In this document: piece after piece, positions 1 to 5,128 of the stretch
Position numbering within the stretch: the first letter of the stretch is position 1
How the letters are laid out: the number at the start of each line of letters is the position of its first letter
From: Gammaproteobacteria bacterium
GTDB lineage: Bacteria > Pseudomonadota > Gammaproteobacteria > Tenderiales > Tenderiaceae
Length of the DNA stretch: 5,128 bases
Direction of reading: 5' to 3'
Assembly: GCA_027001525.1 (NCBI GenBank)
Contig: JALTMR010000247.1
Location: 1 to 5,128 of the forward strand
Notes under the pieces: model-generated
Database searches by the model: none
Seen by the model: only the letters and a program-made list of their open reading frames with translations
Told to the model about the DNA's origin: nothing
Made by a program: the position numbers and the translations under genes

Positions 1-1233
1 AGCCCGGTGCTGGTCTGCTCCGAAATCGGCAGCGAAGGGCGTAACTTCCAGTTTGCCCACCACCTGGTGCTGTTCGACCTGCCGCTTAACCCCGATCTGC
101 TGGAGCAGCGTATCGGCCGCCTCGATCGCATCGGTCAGACCGAGACGATTCAGATCCACGTTCCCTATCTGGAAAACAGTCCGCAGGCGGTCATGTTCCG
201 CTGGTATCACGAAGGCATCGCTGCCTTTGAACAGACCTGTCCCGCCGGCCACAACATCGCGACGCAGGTGGAGTCGATGCTCATCGATGCCCTGCACCAG
301 GGCGAAGAGCAGAGCGAGGAACTCGACAGCCTCATCGCCACCACCCAGACACTGCATGCGGCCCTGAACGAAGCCCTGCAACAGGGGCGAGACCGCCTGC
401 TGGAATACAACTCCTGCCGCCCCGGTATTGCCCGGGCGCTGACGCAAAAAGCAGAGCAACAGGATGCCGAGTCGGCACTCTTCCCCTATCTGGAACAGCT
501 GTTCGACTGCTATGGCGTCGATTCCGAGGCGCATTCGGACAAGGCCCATGTGGTGCGCCCCAGCGACAAGATGCAAAACAACTTCCCCGCCCTGAGCGAA
601 GACGGCATGACCATCACCTGTGATCGCGCCACCGCCCTGGCCAACGAGGACATCCAGTTCATCTCCTGGGACCACCCCATGGTCACCGGTGCCATCGACA
701 TGGTGCTCAGCAGCGAACTGGGCAACAGCAGTATCACAACACTGAAACAGACCGGCATCGCGCCGGGCACCCTCATCACCGAGTGCATCTACGTGCTGGA
801 GGGCGTCTCCAGCAAAGAGCTGCAGGCCAGCCGCTACCTTCCCCCCACGCTGGTGCGTGTGGCCATTGACCAGTACGGCAAAGACCACAGTCACGACCTC
901 CCCTACGAACTGATCAGCGAAAACAGTCAGCACATCAAAAAGGACACCGCCAAAAAAGTCATCCTCGCCTATAAGGAAGAGCTGCGCGAAATGGTCAACC
1001 AGGCCGAGGCGCTGGCACAAAAAGAGGTGCCTCGTCTTCTTGCCGCTGCGCACAAACAGAGCCGCGACACGCTGGAAAGCGAAATCAACCGTCTCAAAGC
1101 CTTGCAACAGGTCAACCCCAATGTGCGGGCCGATGAGATCGAGTTCTTTGAGAAACAGTGGCAGGCCGTTGACCACATTATGGAAGCCGCCAGCCTGAGG
1201 CTGGACGCGGTGCGGGTCATCATCACGCTGTAG
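1..1233 (+). CDS. rapA: RNA polymerase-associated protein RapA, C-terminal part (5' truncated by window edge)
   Basis: RapA is a Swi2/Snf2-family ATPase that binds RNA polymerase and helps recycle it after transcription. The frame is open from base 1 to a TAG at 1231-1233, giving 410 visible residues; the E. coli protein is about 968 residues, so somewhat over half is missing on the left. The visible part begins inside the second helicase lobe: motif V is EIGSEGRN (visible residues 8-15) and motif VI, with its arginine-finger region, is QRIGRLDRIGQ (36-46). HVPYLE and RWYHEG follow, as in RapA. The rest is the RapA-specific C-terminal region, including LSEDGMTITCDR, QFISWDHP, RYLPPT and a helical stretch leading to VNPN. 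It ends in RLDAVRVIITL, close to the E. coli end, so the 3' end looks intact. The GTG at base 7 is internal, not a start. The family match is from memory of E. coli RapA, but the agreement is long and nearly gap-free. Confidence 0.96.
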   Translation, partial: SPVLVCSEIGSEGRNFQFAHHLVLFDLPLNPDLLEQRIGRLDRIGQTETIQIHVPYLENSPQAVMFRWYHEGIAAFEQTCPAGHNIATQVESMLIDALHQGEEQSEELDSLIATTQTLHAALNEALQQGRDRLLEYNSCRPGIARALTQKAEQQDAESALFPYLEQLFDCYGVDSEAHSDKAHVVRPSDKMQNNFPALSEDGMTITCDRATALANEDIQFISWDHPMVTGAIDMVLSSELGNSSITTLKQTGIAPGTLITECIYVLEGVSSKELQASRYLPPTLVRVAIDQYGKDHSHDLPYELISENSQHIKKDTAKKVILAYKEELREMVNQAEALAQKEVPRLLAAAHKQSRDTLESEINRLKALQQVNPNVRADEIEFFEKQWQAVDHIMEAASLRLDAVRVIITL

Positions 1234-1278
1234 GCCCAAATTTCGCAGCAGCCTGCGTGATAACACGATAAAATCCAC

Positions 1279-1326
1279 CCCCTTAACCAAGTAGTTCCTG
1301 GGGCTCCTCCCCCTCGCCCCTTAACC
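1279..1326. repeat. 10-bp direct repeat CCCCTTAACC in the rapA-yqhA gap
   Basis: CCCCTTAACC occurs at 1279-1288 and again at 1317-1326, 38 bp apart start to start, in the 105-bp gap between rapA and the yqhA-like gene. The second copy abuts the yqhA Shine-Dalgarno. The identity is read directly; a role as a binding site is unproven and the C-rich composition raises the chance of coincidence. Elsewhere in the gap I see only a short 5-bp hairpin after rapA (CGCAG 1244-1248 with CTGCG 1253-1257) without a U-tract, a CGTG/CACG inverted repeat (1256-1267), and a weak -10-like TAAAAT (1269-1274) without a convincing -35. Confidence 0.5.
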
Positions 1327-1331
1327 CAGGA
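1296..1331 (+). promoter_or_regulatory. Possible ribosome-binding-site-masking leader structure of yqhA
   Basis: TCCTGGG (1296-1302) is perfectly complementary to CCCAGGA (1325-1331), giving a 7-bp stem with a 22-nt loop that captures the first bases of the yqhA Shine-Dalgarno (AGGAGAG, 1328-1334). Within the loop region, CTCCT (1304-1308) can alternatively pair with AGGAG (1328-1332), and GGGG (1300-1303) with CCCC (1309-1312). The pairings are partly exclusive, so the leader could switch between masked and open forms. The complementarity is seen in the sequence; regulation is inference. Confidence 0.35.
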
Positions 1332-1334
1332 GAG
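1328..1334 (+). promoter_or_regulatory. Ribosome binding site of yqhA
   Basis: AGGAGAG lies 4 nt before the ATG at 1339. It is a strong Shine-Dalgarno and supports that start over an overlapping +1-shifted frame beginning at 1335. Confidence 0.85.
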
Positions 1335-1338
1335 TTGT

Positions 1339-1848
1339 ATGAAGAAGTTAGAACACTTTTTGGAAGCCATGATTTTTGGCAGCCGCTGGCTGCTGGTGCC
1401 GTTTTACATCGGCCTGGTTTTCGCCATCGGCATACTGCTGCTGAAGTTTGGCAAGGAGTTTATCCACCTCATGAGCATCGTCATGACGGCCCCTGGCACC
1501 GATGTTATCGTCGGCATCCTCACCCTGGTGGACGTGGTACTGCTGTCCAATCTGCTGTTGATTATCATCTTCGCCGGTTACGAAAACTTCGTCTCCAAGA
1601 TCGACACCGCCGACCACGAAGACCGCCCGAGCTGGATGGGCAAGGTGGGCTTTACCGACCTGAAAATCAAGCTGATCGGCTCTATTGTCGCCATTTCGGG
1701 TATCGAGCTGCTGAAAACCTTCGTCAATGTCAAAGACTACTCAAACGACGAACTGGCCTGGACGGTGGGCATCCACCTGACCTTCGTCTTCTCCGGCGTG
1801 ATGTTTGCACTGATGGACTGGATGGGCACCAAGAGCAAAGAGAAATAG
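1339..1848 (+). CDS. yqhA: YqhA-like inner membrane protein, UPF0114 family
   Basis: This is a 169-residue protein of the UPF0114 (TIGR00645) family, close in length to E. coli YqhA (about 164 residues). Its biochemical function is, to my knowledge, not established. Four hydrophobic segments are visible at about residues 15-36, 55-79, 109-129 and 139-161, so it should be a polytopic inner-membrane protein. Family hallmarks recognisable from E. coli YqhA are SRWLL near the N-terminus (15-19), the LVDVVLL segment (63-69), GYENFVS after the second membrane segment (80-86), SIVAISGIELL (115-125) and IHLTFVFS (145-152). The loop at about 87-108 is polar and acidic, and the C-terminus is short and lysine-rich. 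The ATG is fixed by AGGAGAG four bases upstream. It follows rapA in the same direction after 105 bp, which is too far for tight coupling; it may have its own promoter or share rapA readthrough. The gene symbol rests on family resemblance. Confidence 0.9.
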   Translation: MKKLEHFLEAMIFGSRWLLVPFYIGLVFAIGILLLKFGKEFIHLMSIVMTAPGTDVIVGILTLVDVVLLSNLLLIIIFAGYENFVSKIDTADHEDRPSWMGKVGFTDLKIKLIGSIVAISGIELLKTFVNVKDYSNDELAWTVGIHLTFVFSGVMFALMDWMGTKSKEK

Positions 1849-1881
1849 CCCTTATTAGCAACCCGGCAACACAACTGATCC

Positions 1882-1919
1882 GGCCCGCCCCTCTCGGCAC
1901 ATCATCGAGGGGGCGGGCC
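1882..1919. terminator. GC-rich hairpin between convergent genes, possible bidirectional terminator
   Basis: GGCCCGCCCC (1882-1891) pairs with GGGGCGGGCC (1910-1919), and the stem continues with CTCG (1893-1896) against CGAG (1906-1909) past a single bulged T at 1892, leaving a 9-nt loop. It sits 33 bp after the yqhA stop and 4 bp beyond the methyltransferase stop, where a shared terminator is expected. No T-run follows on either strand, so it may instead act as a mRNA 3'-end stabiliser, or termination may need Rho. Confidence 0.6.
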
Positions 1920-1923
1920 CACA

Positions 1924-2493
1924 TCAGCCCGGCTTGTTCACCCTCACGGTAATCCGCAACTCCTTGATCACATTGTTGTAGCTCTGCGTCGCAAACAGCA
2001 GATCCTGCTGCGACAGCTGTTTCGCTTTCATCCGCTGGCCCCACATCGGGTCGAGAATCTGCTCCACATTTTCGATCTCCAGATCGATATCCAGATAGCG
2101 CCCCAGCGGCGTATTCGCCTCGCCCAATTGAGCCCAGCGCGCATTGGCTTTTTTGGAAAACAGCTGCAGGCTTTCGGCCGTAATGGCGCGGACATGGGTA
2201 GGATCATTGAGAAAGTCGTCGTGGCGCGGATGAGGCACGGTAATCAGCACCTTCGCCCCATCCGCACAGACGCGATAGAGCTCCTTCATGATATTCAGGT
2301 AGACCTGCGTCTGCCGCCCTAGATGTTCCAGCACATGGCTCAGCACCACCTCGGTGACCACGCCCTCCTCCCAGGGCCAGGGAAACTGCTCCAGGTCGTG
2401 TATTAAGTCAGGCTCGCCGTACTTGTCCACATTAAGGTAGCCCGGCCGCAGGTTGCTGCCACAGCCCAGGTTTAGCTTCATCTCAGTCGCCAT
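1924..2493 (-). CDS. Class I SAM-dependent methyltransferase (Methyltransf_11-like), substrate unknown
   Basis: This is a 189-residue soluble protein with a class I (Rossmann-fold) methyltransferase core. Motif I, the SAM-binding glycine-rich loop, is LNLGCGSN (residues 7-14). An acidic residue follows at the end of the second strand (NVD, 21-23), SHVLEHL (52-58) fits the post-II region, and KVLITVPHPRHDD (81-93) with NDPTHVR (96-102) follows. That order is common in the Methyltransf_11 group acting on small molecules, lipids or sugars. The substrate cannot be read from the sequence. The ATG at 2493-2491 is chosen because GGAGG lies 5 nt before it and motif I starts almost at once. In-frame starts upstream at 2505, 2523 and 2535 add residues with no visible family match, and the farthest lies inside a terminator hairpin. 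The stop is TGA at 1926-1924. It is downstream of the DUF3817 gene on the same strand but separated by a terminator. I see no strong promoter in the short gap. Confidence 0.85.
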   Translation of the reverse strand: MATEMKLNLGCGSNLRPGYLNVDKYGEPDLIHDLEQFPWPWEEGVVTEVVLSHVLEHLGRQTQVYLNIMKELYRVCADGAKVLITVPHPRHDDFLNDPTHVRAITAESLQLFSKKANARWAQLGEANTPLGRYLDIDLEIENVEQILDPMWGQRMKAKQLSQQDLLFATQSYNNVIKELRITVRVNKPG

Positions 2494-2498
2494 GTTCG

Positions 2499-2503
2499 CC
2501 TCC
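2499..2503 (-). promoter_or_regulatory. Ribosome binding site deciding the methyltransferase start
   Basis: On the minus strand GGAGG (2503-2499) lies 5 nt before the ATG at 2493-2491. It supports the 189-residue form over the longer in-frame alternatives. Confidence 0.8.
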
Positions 2504-2523
2504 ATTCGTGACGTTTCCGCCAT

Positions 2524-2549
2524 AAAAAAACCCACACGAGGCGGGTTTT
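2524..2549 (-). terminator. Rho-independent terminator after the DUF3817 gene
   Basis: AAAACCC (2527-2533) and GGGTTTT (2543-2549) form a 7-bp stem around a 9-nt loop. Read on the minus strand, the stem runs into an unbroken T-run (2530-2524), a typical intrinsic terminator. It begins 28 bp after the DUF3817 stop and ends 30 bp before the methyltransferase ATG, so it should limit readthrough into that gene. On the plus strand only four Ts close the stem. Confidence 0.8.
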
Positions 2550-2577
2550 CTGATGACGGGTGATTCCGGAAAACGGA

Positions 2578-2880
2578 TCAGGGGCGCTCCAGGGCAACCT
2601 CTCGGGATCCCGCGCGCAGATGTTTATCGAGAAAAAAGCAGGCAAAGGGGACCACACCCGACACCATCACCCTCGCCATCAAGCCATCCGTCCAGTTGTA
2701 ACGCTGAAACGCGGCAAAGGCGAGAAAGACGTAGGCCATGAACAGGCCGCCATGCGCCCACCCCATGAGAGTCACTGCCTGCGGATAACCCAGGTAGTAC
2801 TTGGCCGGCATGGCCACAAACAGCAACAGCAGAAACGACGTCCCTTCAAGCAGGCTGACCAACCGAAACGTATTAAGCAT
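2578..2880 (-). CDS. DUF3817-like small integral membrane protein
   Basis: This is a 100-residue, strongly hydrophobic protein resembling the DUF3817 family, whose function is not known to me. Family-like features are the N-terminal FRLVSLLEGTSFLLLLFVAMPAK pattern (residues 5-27, with EG at 12-13 and MP at 24-25), a central GWAHGGLFMAY (40-50) and a third segment ending in FFLDKHLR (82-89). Three membrane segments are likely, at about 7-24, 36-58 and 68-84, with a short polar C-tail. The ATG at 2880-2878 is supported by GGGGAG (2888-2883) two nt upstream, or five from its AGGGG core. The frame stays open to a GTG at 3024, but those 48 extra residues are arginine/proline-rich, do not look like the family and would run into the acnB promoter region. 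It is divergent from acnB and is followed by a good terminator, so it is probably a single-gene transcript. The DUF assignment is from pattern memory. Confidence 0.82.
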   Translation of the reverse strand: MLNTFRLVSLLEGTSFLLLLFVAMPAKYYLGYPQAVTLMGWAHGGLFMAYVFLAFAAFQRYNWTDGLMARVMVSGVVPFACFFLDKHLRAGSREVALERP

Positions 2881-2882
2881 AA

Positions 2883-2888
2883 CTCCCC
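2883..2888 (-). promoter_or_regulatory. Ribosome binding site of the DUF3817 gene
   Basis: The minus strand reads GAGGGGAGTT immediately before the ATG at 2880. This purine-rich site supports the 100-residue product rather than the 148-residue extended frame. The gap is slightly short if GGAG is taken as the core. Confidence 0.7.
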
Positions 2889-2889
2889 T

Positions 2890-3011
2890 CTGAAAACGAC
2901 TTGGATCGCCACTCCCCAGCAGCGATTTACTCTCAGGTGGCCGCCATGTTACCCGAGTTTTGGGCCGCCACGCCACAGGAAGCGCCCGGAGCGCCCTGGC
3001 GCTGAAAACGA
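2890..3011. repeat. 10-bp direct repeat CTGAAAACGA flanking the divergent intergenic region
   Basis: CTGAAAACGA occurs at 2890-2899, just upstream of the DUF3817 ribosome binding site, and at 3002-3011, at the expected acnB -35 region. The two copies lie 112 bp apart in the same orientation. GGCCGCCA is also repeated in this region (2939-2946 and 2973-2980). The copies are exact; a shared regulator is only a possibility. The rest of 2881-3084 holds the acnB promoter and leader, and no further gene I would support. Confidence 0.45.
2990..3003. repeat. Inverted repeat upstream of the acnB promoter
   Basis: AGCGCC (2990-2995) and GGCGCT (2998-3003) form a perfect palindrome with a 2-bp centre. 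AGCGCCC also occurs directly before it at 2981-2987. The palindrome ends a few bases upstream of the expected acnB -35 position, where a dimeric regulator could bind. No known operator consensus was recognised. Confidence 0.4.
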
Positions 3012-3036
3012 AGAACAAGCCCACTTATGCTAGAAT
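3008..3036 (+). promoter_or_regulatory. Predicted acnB promoter with extended -10
   Basis: TGCTAGAAT at 3028-3036 is an extended -10 element (TGn followed by TAGAAT, 3031-3036). The -35 position at about 3008-3013 (ACGAAG) matches the consensus poorly, which is normal for extended -10 promoters. Transcription would start near 3043, leaving a leader of about 42 nt with a weak AT-rich inverted repeat (ATATC 3057-3061, GATAT 3066-3070) just before the Shine-Dalgarno. Confidence 0.6.
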
Positions 3037-3072
3037 CCGCCCACTTTTTCAAAATAATATCCATAGATATCA

Positions 3073-3077
3073 AGAGG
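3073..3077 (+). promoter_or_regulatory. Ribosome binding site of acnB
   Basis: AGAGG at 3073-3077 lies 7 nt before the GTG at 3085. It supports this non-ATG start, which also gives the expected N-terminal sequence of the family. Confidence 0.75.
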
Positions 3078-3084
3078 TGTTTCA

Positions 3085-5128
3085 GTGTTAGAAGCCTATC
3101 GTCAACACGTCGAGGAACGCGCCACCGAGGGACTGCCCCCCCTGGCCCTGGATGCTCAGCAAACCGCTGATCTGATCGAATTGCTGAAAAATCCTCCCGC
3201 CGGTGAAGAAGAGACGCTGATCGAACTCTTCACTCACCGCGTACCTGCGGGTGTTGACGACGCCGCCTACGTCAAGGCCGCTTTTCTTACCGCCATCACC
3301 AGGGGCGAAGCGGCTTCTCCGTTGATCGATGCCGAGCATGCCGCCACGCTGCTGGGCACCATGCTGGGGGGCTACAACATCCAGCCGCTGATCGAGCTGC
3401 TGGACAAGCCGGCACTGGCTCCCATCGCCGTCAAGGCGCTCTCCAAAACCCTGCTGATGTTCGACGCCTTCAACGATGTGGTTGAAAAAGCCAAAAACGG
3501 CAACGAATTCGCCCGCACCATTGCCGATGCCTGGGCCAATGCCGAGTGGTTTACCCGCAAGCCGGAGATGGCCAGAGCGATCAAGGTCGTCGTCTTCAAG
3601 GTAGAGGGCGAGACCAATACCGACGACCTCTCCCCTGCCTCCGAAGCCTGGAGCCGGCCCGATATTCCGCTGCACGCCAAGGCCATGCTGGTGAGCAAAA
3701 TGCCTGACGCACTGGAGAAGATCGAGTCACTCAAAGCAAAGGGGCTGCCACTGGCCTATGTGGGCGATGTGGTGGGCACCGGCTCGTCCCGCAAATCGGC
3801 CATCAACTCCGTGCTGTGGCACATGGGCAACGACATTCCCTATGTGCCCAACAAACGCCAGGGCGGCGTGGTGCTGGGGGGCAAAATCGCGCCGATCTTT
3901 TTCAACACGGCCGAAGATTCAGGCTGCCTGCCCATCGAGTGCGACGTCAGCCAGCTGAACATGGGCGATGTCATCACCATCAAGCCTTACGACGGCGTGA
4001 TCGAAAACGAAGCCGGCGAGGTGATCTCCACCTTCAATCTCAAGCCTTCCACCATGGCTGACGAGGTACGCGCCGGGGGCCGCATTCCGCTCATTATCGG
4101 CCGCTCGCTAACCGACAAAACCCGCGAAGCGCTGGGCCTTGAGCCATCCACCGTCTTCCTGCGCCCTGAAGCCCCCGCCGACACTGGCAAAGGCTACACC
4201 CTGGCGCAAAAGATGGTGGGCAAAGCCTGTGGCATCGACGGCGTGCGCCCCGGCACCTACTGCGAGCCGCGCATGACCACCGTCGGCTCCCAGGACACCA
4301 CCGGCGCCATGACCCGCGACGAGCTGAAAGAGCTGGCCTGCCTGGGTTTCTCGGCTGATCTGGTGATGCAGTCGTTCTGCCATACCGCCGCCTATCCCAA
4401 GCCGGTGGATATTAAACTGCAACACACCCTGCCCGATTTCATCAGCACCCGCGGCGGCGTGGCGCTGCGCCCCGGCGACGGCGTGATTCACTCCTGGCTC
4501 AACCGCATGATTCTGCCCGATACCGTGGGCACCGGCGGCGACTCCCACACCCGCTTCCCGGTAGGCATCAGCTTTCCGGCCGGCTCCGGTCTGGTGGCCT
4601 TTGGTGCCGCGCTGGGCGTGATGCCGCTGGACATGCCCGAATCGGTACTGGTGCGTTTCAAGGGCGAAATGCAGCCCGGCGTGACGCTGCGTGATCTGGT
4701 CAACGCCATCCCCTACGCAGCCATCCAAAAAGGGCTGCTGACGGTGGAAAAGGCGGGTAAAAAGAACGTCTTCTCCGGCCGCGTGCTGGAGATCGAGGGG
4801 CTGGAGCACCTGAAGGTCGAACAAGCCTTCGAACTCTCCGACGCCTCGGCCGAGCGCTCCGCCAACGGCTGTACGGTGAAGCTGGGCAAAGCGCCCATCA
4901 TCGAGTTCCTCAACTCCAACATCACACTGCTCAAGTGGATGATCGCCAACGGCTACGAAGACAGGCGCACCCTGAGCCGTCGCATCGAGGCGATGGAAGC
5001 CTGGCTGGCGAACCCTGAGCTGCTAGAGGCCGACAGCGACGCCGAGTACGCCGAGATCATCGAGATCGACCTGGCCGATATCAAAGAACCACTGGTCTGC
5101 TGCCCCAATGACCCCGACGATGTAAAGC
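3085..5128 (+). CDS. acnB: Aconitate hydratase B (3' truncated by window edge)
   Basis: AcnB is the main TCA-cycle aconitase of many gammaproteobacteria, a cytosolic [4Fe-4S] enzyme that interconverts citrate and isocitrate via cis-aconitate; E. coli AcnB can also act on 2-methylcitrate-pathway intermediates. The frame runs from GTG 3085 without a stop to the window end: 681 residues of an expected roughly 855-865. Order: N-terminal HEAT-like domain (about 1-160, with NPPAGEEE and [14 protein letters not shown]), swivel domain (about 160-380) and the start of the aconitase core. Visible substrate-site motifs are WSRPDIP (R191), GTGSSRKSA (230-238), GSQDTTG (401-407) and [11 protein letters not shown] (482-492). 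The three cluster cysteines of the family lie in the missing C-terminal part, so cluster binding cannot be confirmed here. Compared with E. coli, the segment after LHAKAML (196-202) is about 10 residues shorter. The GTG start is set by AGAGG upstream and by [13 protein letters not shown] matching the family N-terminus. It is transcribed away from the DUF3817 gene. Confidence 0.97.
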   Translation, partial: MLEAYRQHVEERATEGLPPLALDAQQTADLIELLKNPPAGEEETLIELFTHRVPAGVDDAAYVKAAFLTAITRGEAASPLIDAEHAATLLGTMLGGYNIQPLIELLDKPALAPIAVKALSKTLLMFDAFNDVVEKAKNGNEFARTIADAWANAEWFTRKPEMARAIKVVVFKVEGETNTDDLSPASEAWSRPDIPLHAKAMLVSKMPDALEKIESLKAKGLPLAYVGDVVGTGSSRKSAINSVLWHMGNDIPYVPNKRQGGVVLGGKIAPIFFNTAEDSGCLPIECDVSQLNMGDVITIKPYDGVIENEAGEVISTFNLKPSTMADEVRAGGRIPLIIGRSLTDKTREALGLEPSTVFLRPEAPADTGKGYTLAQKMVGKACGIDGVRPGTYCEPRMTTVGSQDTTGAMTRDELKELACLGFSADLVMQSFCHTAAYPKPVDIKLQHTLPDFISTRGGVALRPGDGVIHSWLNRMILPDTVGTGGDSHTRFPVGISFPAGSGLVAFGAALGVMPLDMPESVLVRFKGEMQPGVTLRDLVNAIPYAAIQKGLLTVEKAGKKNVFSGRVLEIEGLEHLKVEQAFELSDASAERSANGCTVKLGKAPIIEFLNSNITLLKWMIANGYEDRRTLSRRIEAMEAWLANPELLEADSDAEYAEIIEIDLADIKEPLVCCPNDPDDVK

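Noticed and set aside
7..9. GTG at base 7 as the start of the first gene
   Set aside because: The frame is open to base 1 and the sequence here is the middle of the RapA helicase lobe, so this is an internal valine codon.
1244..1257. Small hairpin after rapA as a terminator
   Set aside because: It has only five base pairs and no T-run, too weak to call.
1335..1952. Open frame of 205 codons overlapping yqhA on the plus strand
   Set aside because: It is one frame off yqhA, rich in Arg, His and Pro, and runs through the intergenic hairpin; yqhA has the family match and the ribosome binding site.
2881..3024. N-terminal extension of the DUF3817 protein from a GTG at 3024
   Set aside because: The 48 added residues do not resemble the family and cover a likely regulatory region, and a good ribosome binding site supports the ATG at 2880.
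2560..3033. Open frame of 157 codons on the plus strand across the DUF3817 gene and the intergenic region
   Set aside because: It overlaps a better-supported membrane protein gene on the other strand, is rich in His, Arg and Pro, and has no recognisable family.
3088..3675. Open frame of 195 codons on the minus strand inside the 5' part of acnB
   Set aside because: It is antisense to acnB with low-complexity Gly/Asp/Gln composition and no family motif; a codon-phase shadow.
4108..4824. Open frame of 238 codons on the minus strand inside acnB
   Set aside because: It lies entirely antisense to a well-matched acnB, is rich in Gly, Ala, His and Gln as expected from GC-rich reverse reading, and shows no recognisable domain.

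Overview
The window looks like an ordinary chromosomal housekeeping region of a gammaproteobacterium. The support is a RapA C-terminus that follows the Escherichia coli protein closely, a YqhA-type (UPF0114) membrane protein and an AcnB-type aconitase. The DNA is moderately GC-rich and GC-ending codons dominate all five genes. None of them looks recently acquired, and I see no mobile element, CRISPR array, tRNA or rRNA. A purple-sulfur-bacterium-like or related free-living lineage would fit, but that is only inference; genus cannot be read from this sequence.

Layout: rapA (1-1233, +, 5' end outside the window) is followed after 105 bp by a yqhA-like gene (1339-1848, +). These converge on a class I SAM-dependent methyltransferase gene (1924-2493, -), with a GC-rich hairpin in the 75-bp gap. 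Upstream of the methyltransferase, on the same strand, is a small DUF3817-like membrane protein gene (2578-2880, -), and a U-tract terminator separates the two. A 204-bp intergenic region then divides this leftward pair from the divergent acnB gene (3085 to beyond the right edge, +). acnB has a GTG start and runs open for 681 codons, so it is cut off by the window.

The five genes share no obvious pathway: RNA polymerase recycling (RapA), the TCA cycle (AcnB), one unassigned methyltransferase and two membrane proteins of unknown function. I found no undescribed system. The parts worth a second look are non-coding: a yqhA leader that could mask its own ribosome binding site, a 10-bp direct repeat in that leader, paired repeats in the DUF3817/acnB divergent region, and a terminator lying just upstream of the methyltransferase gene.
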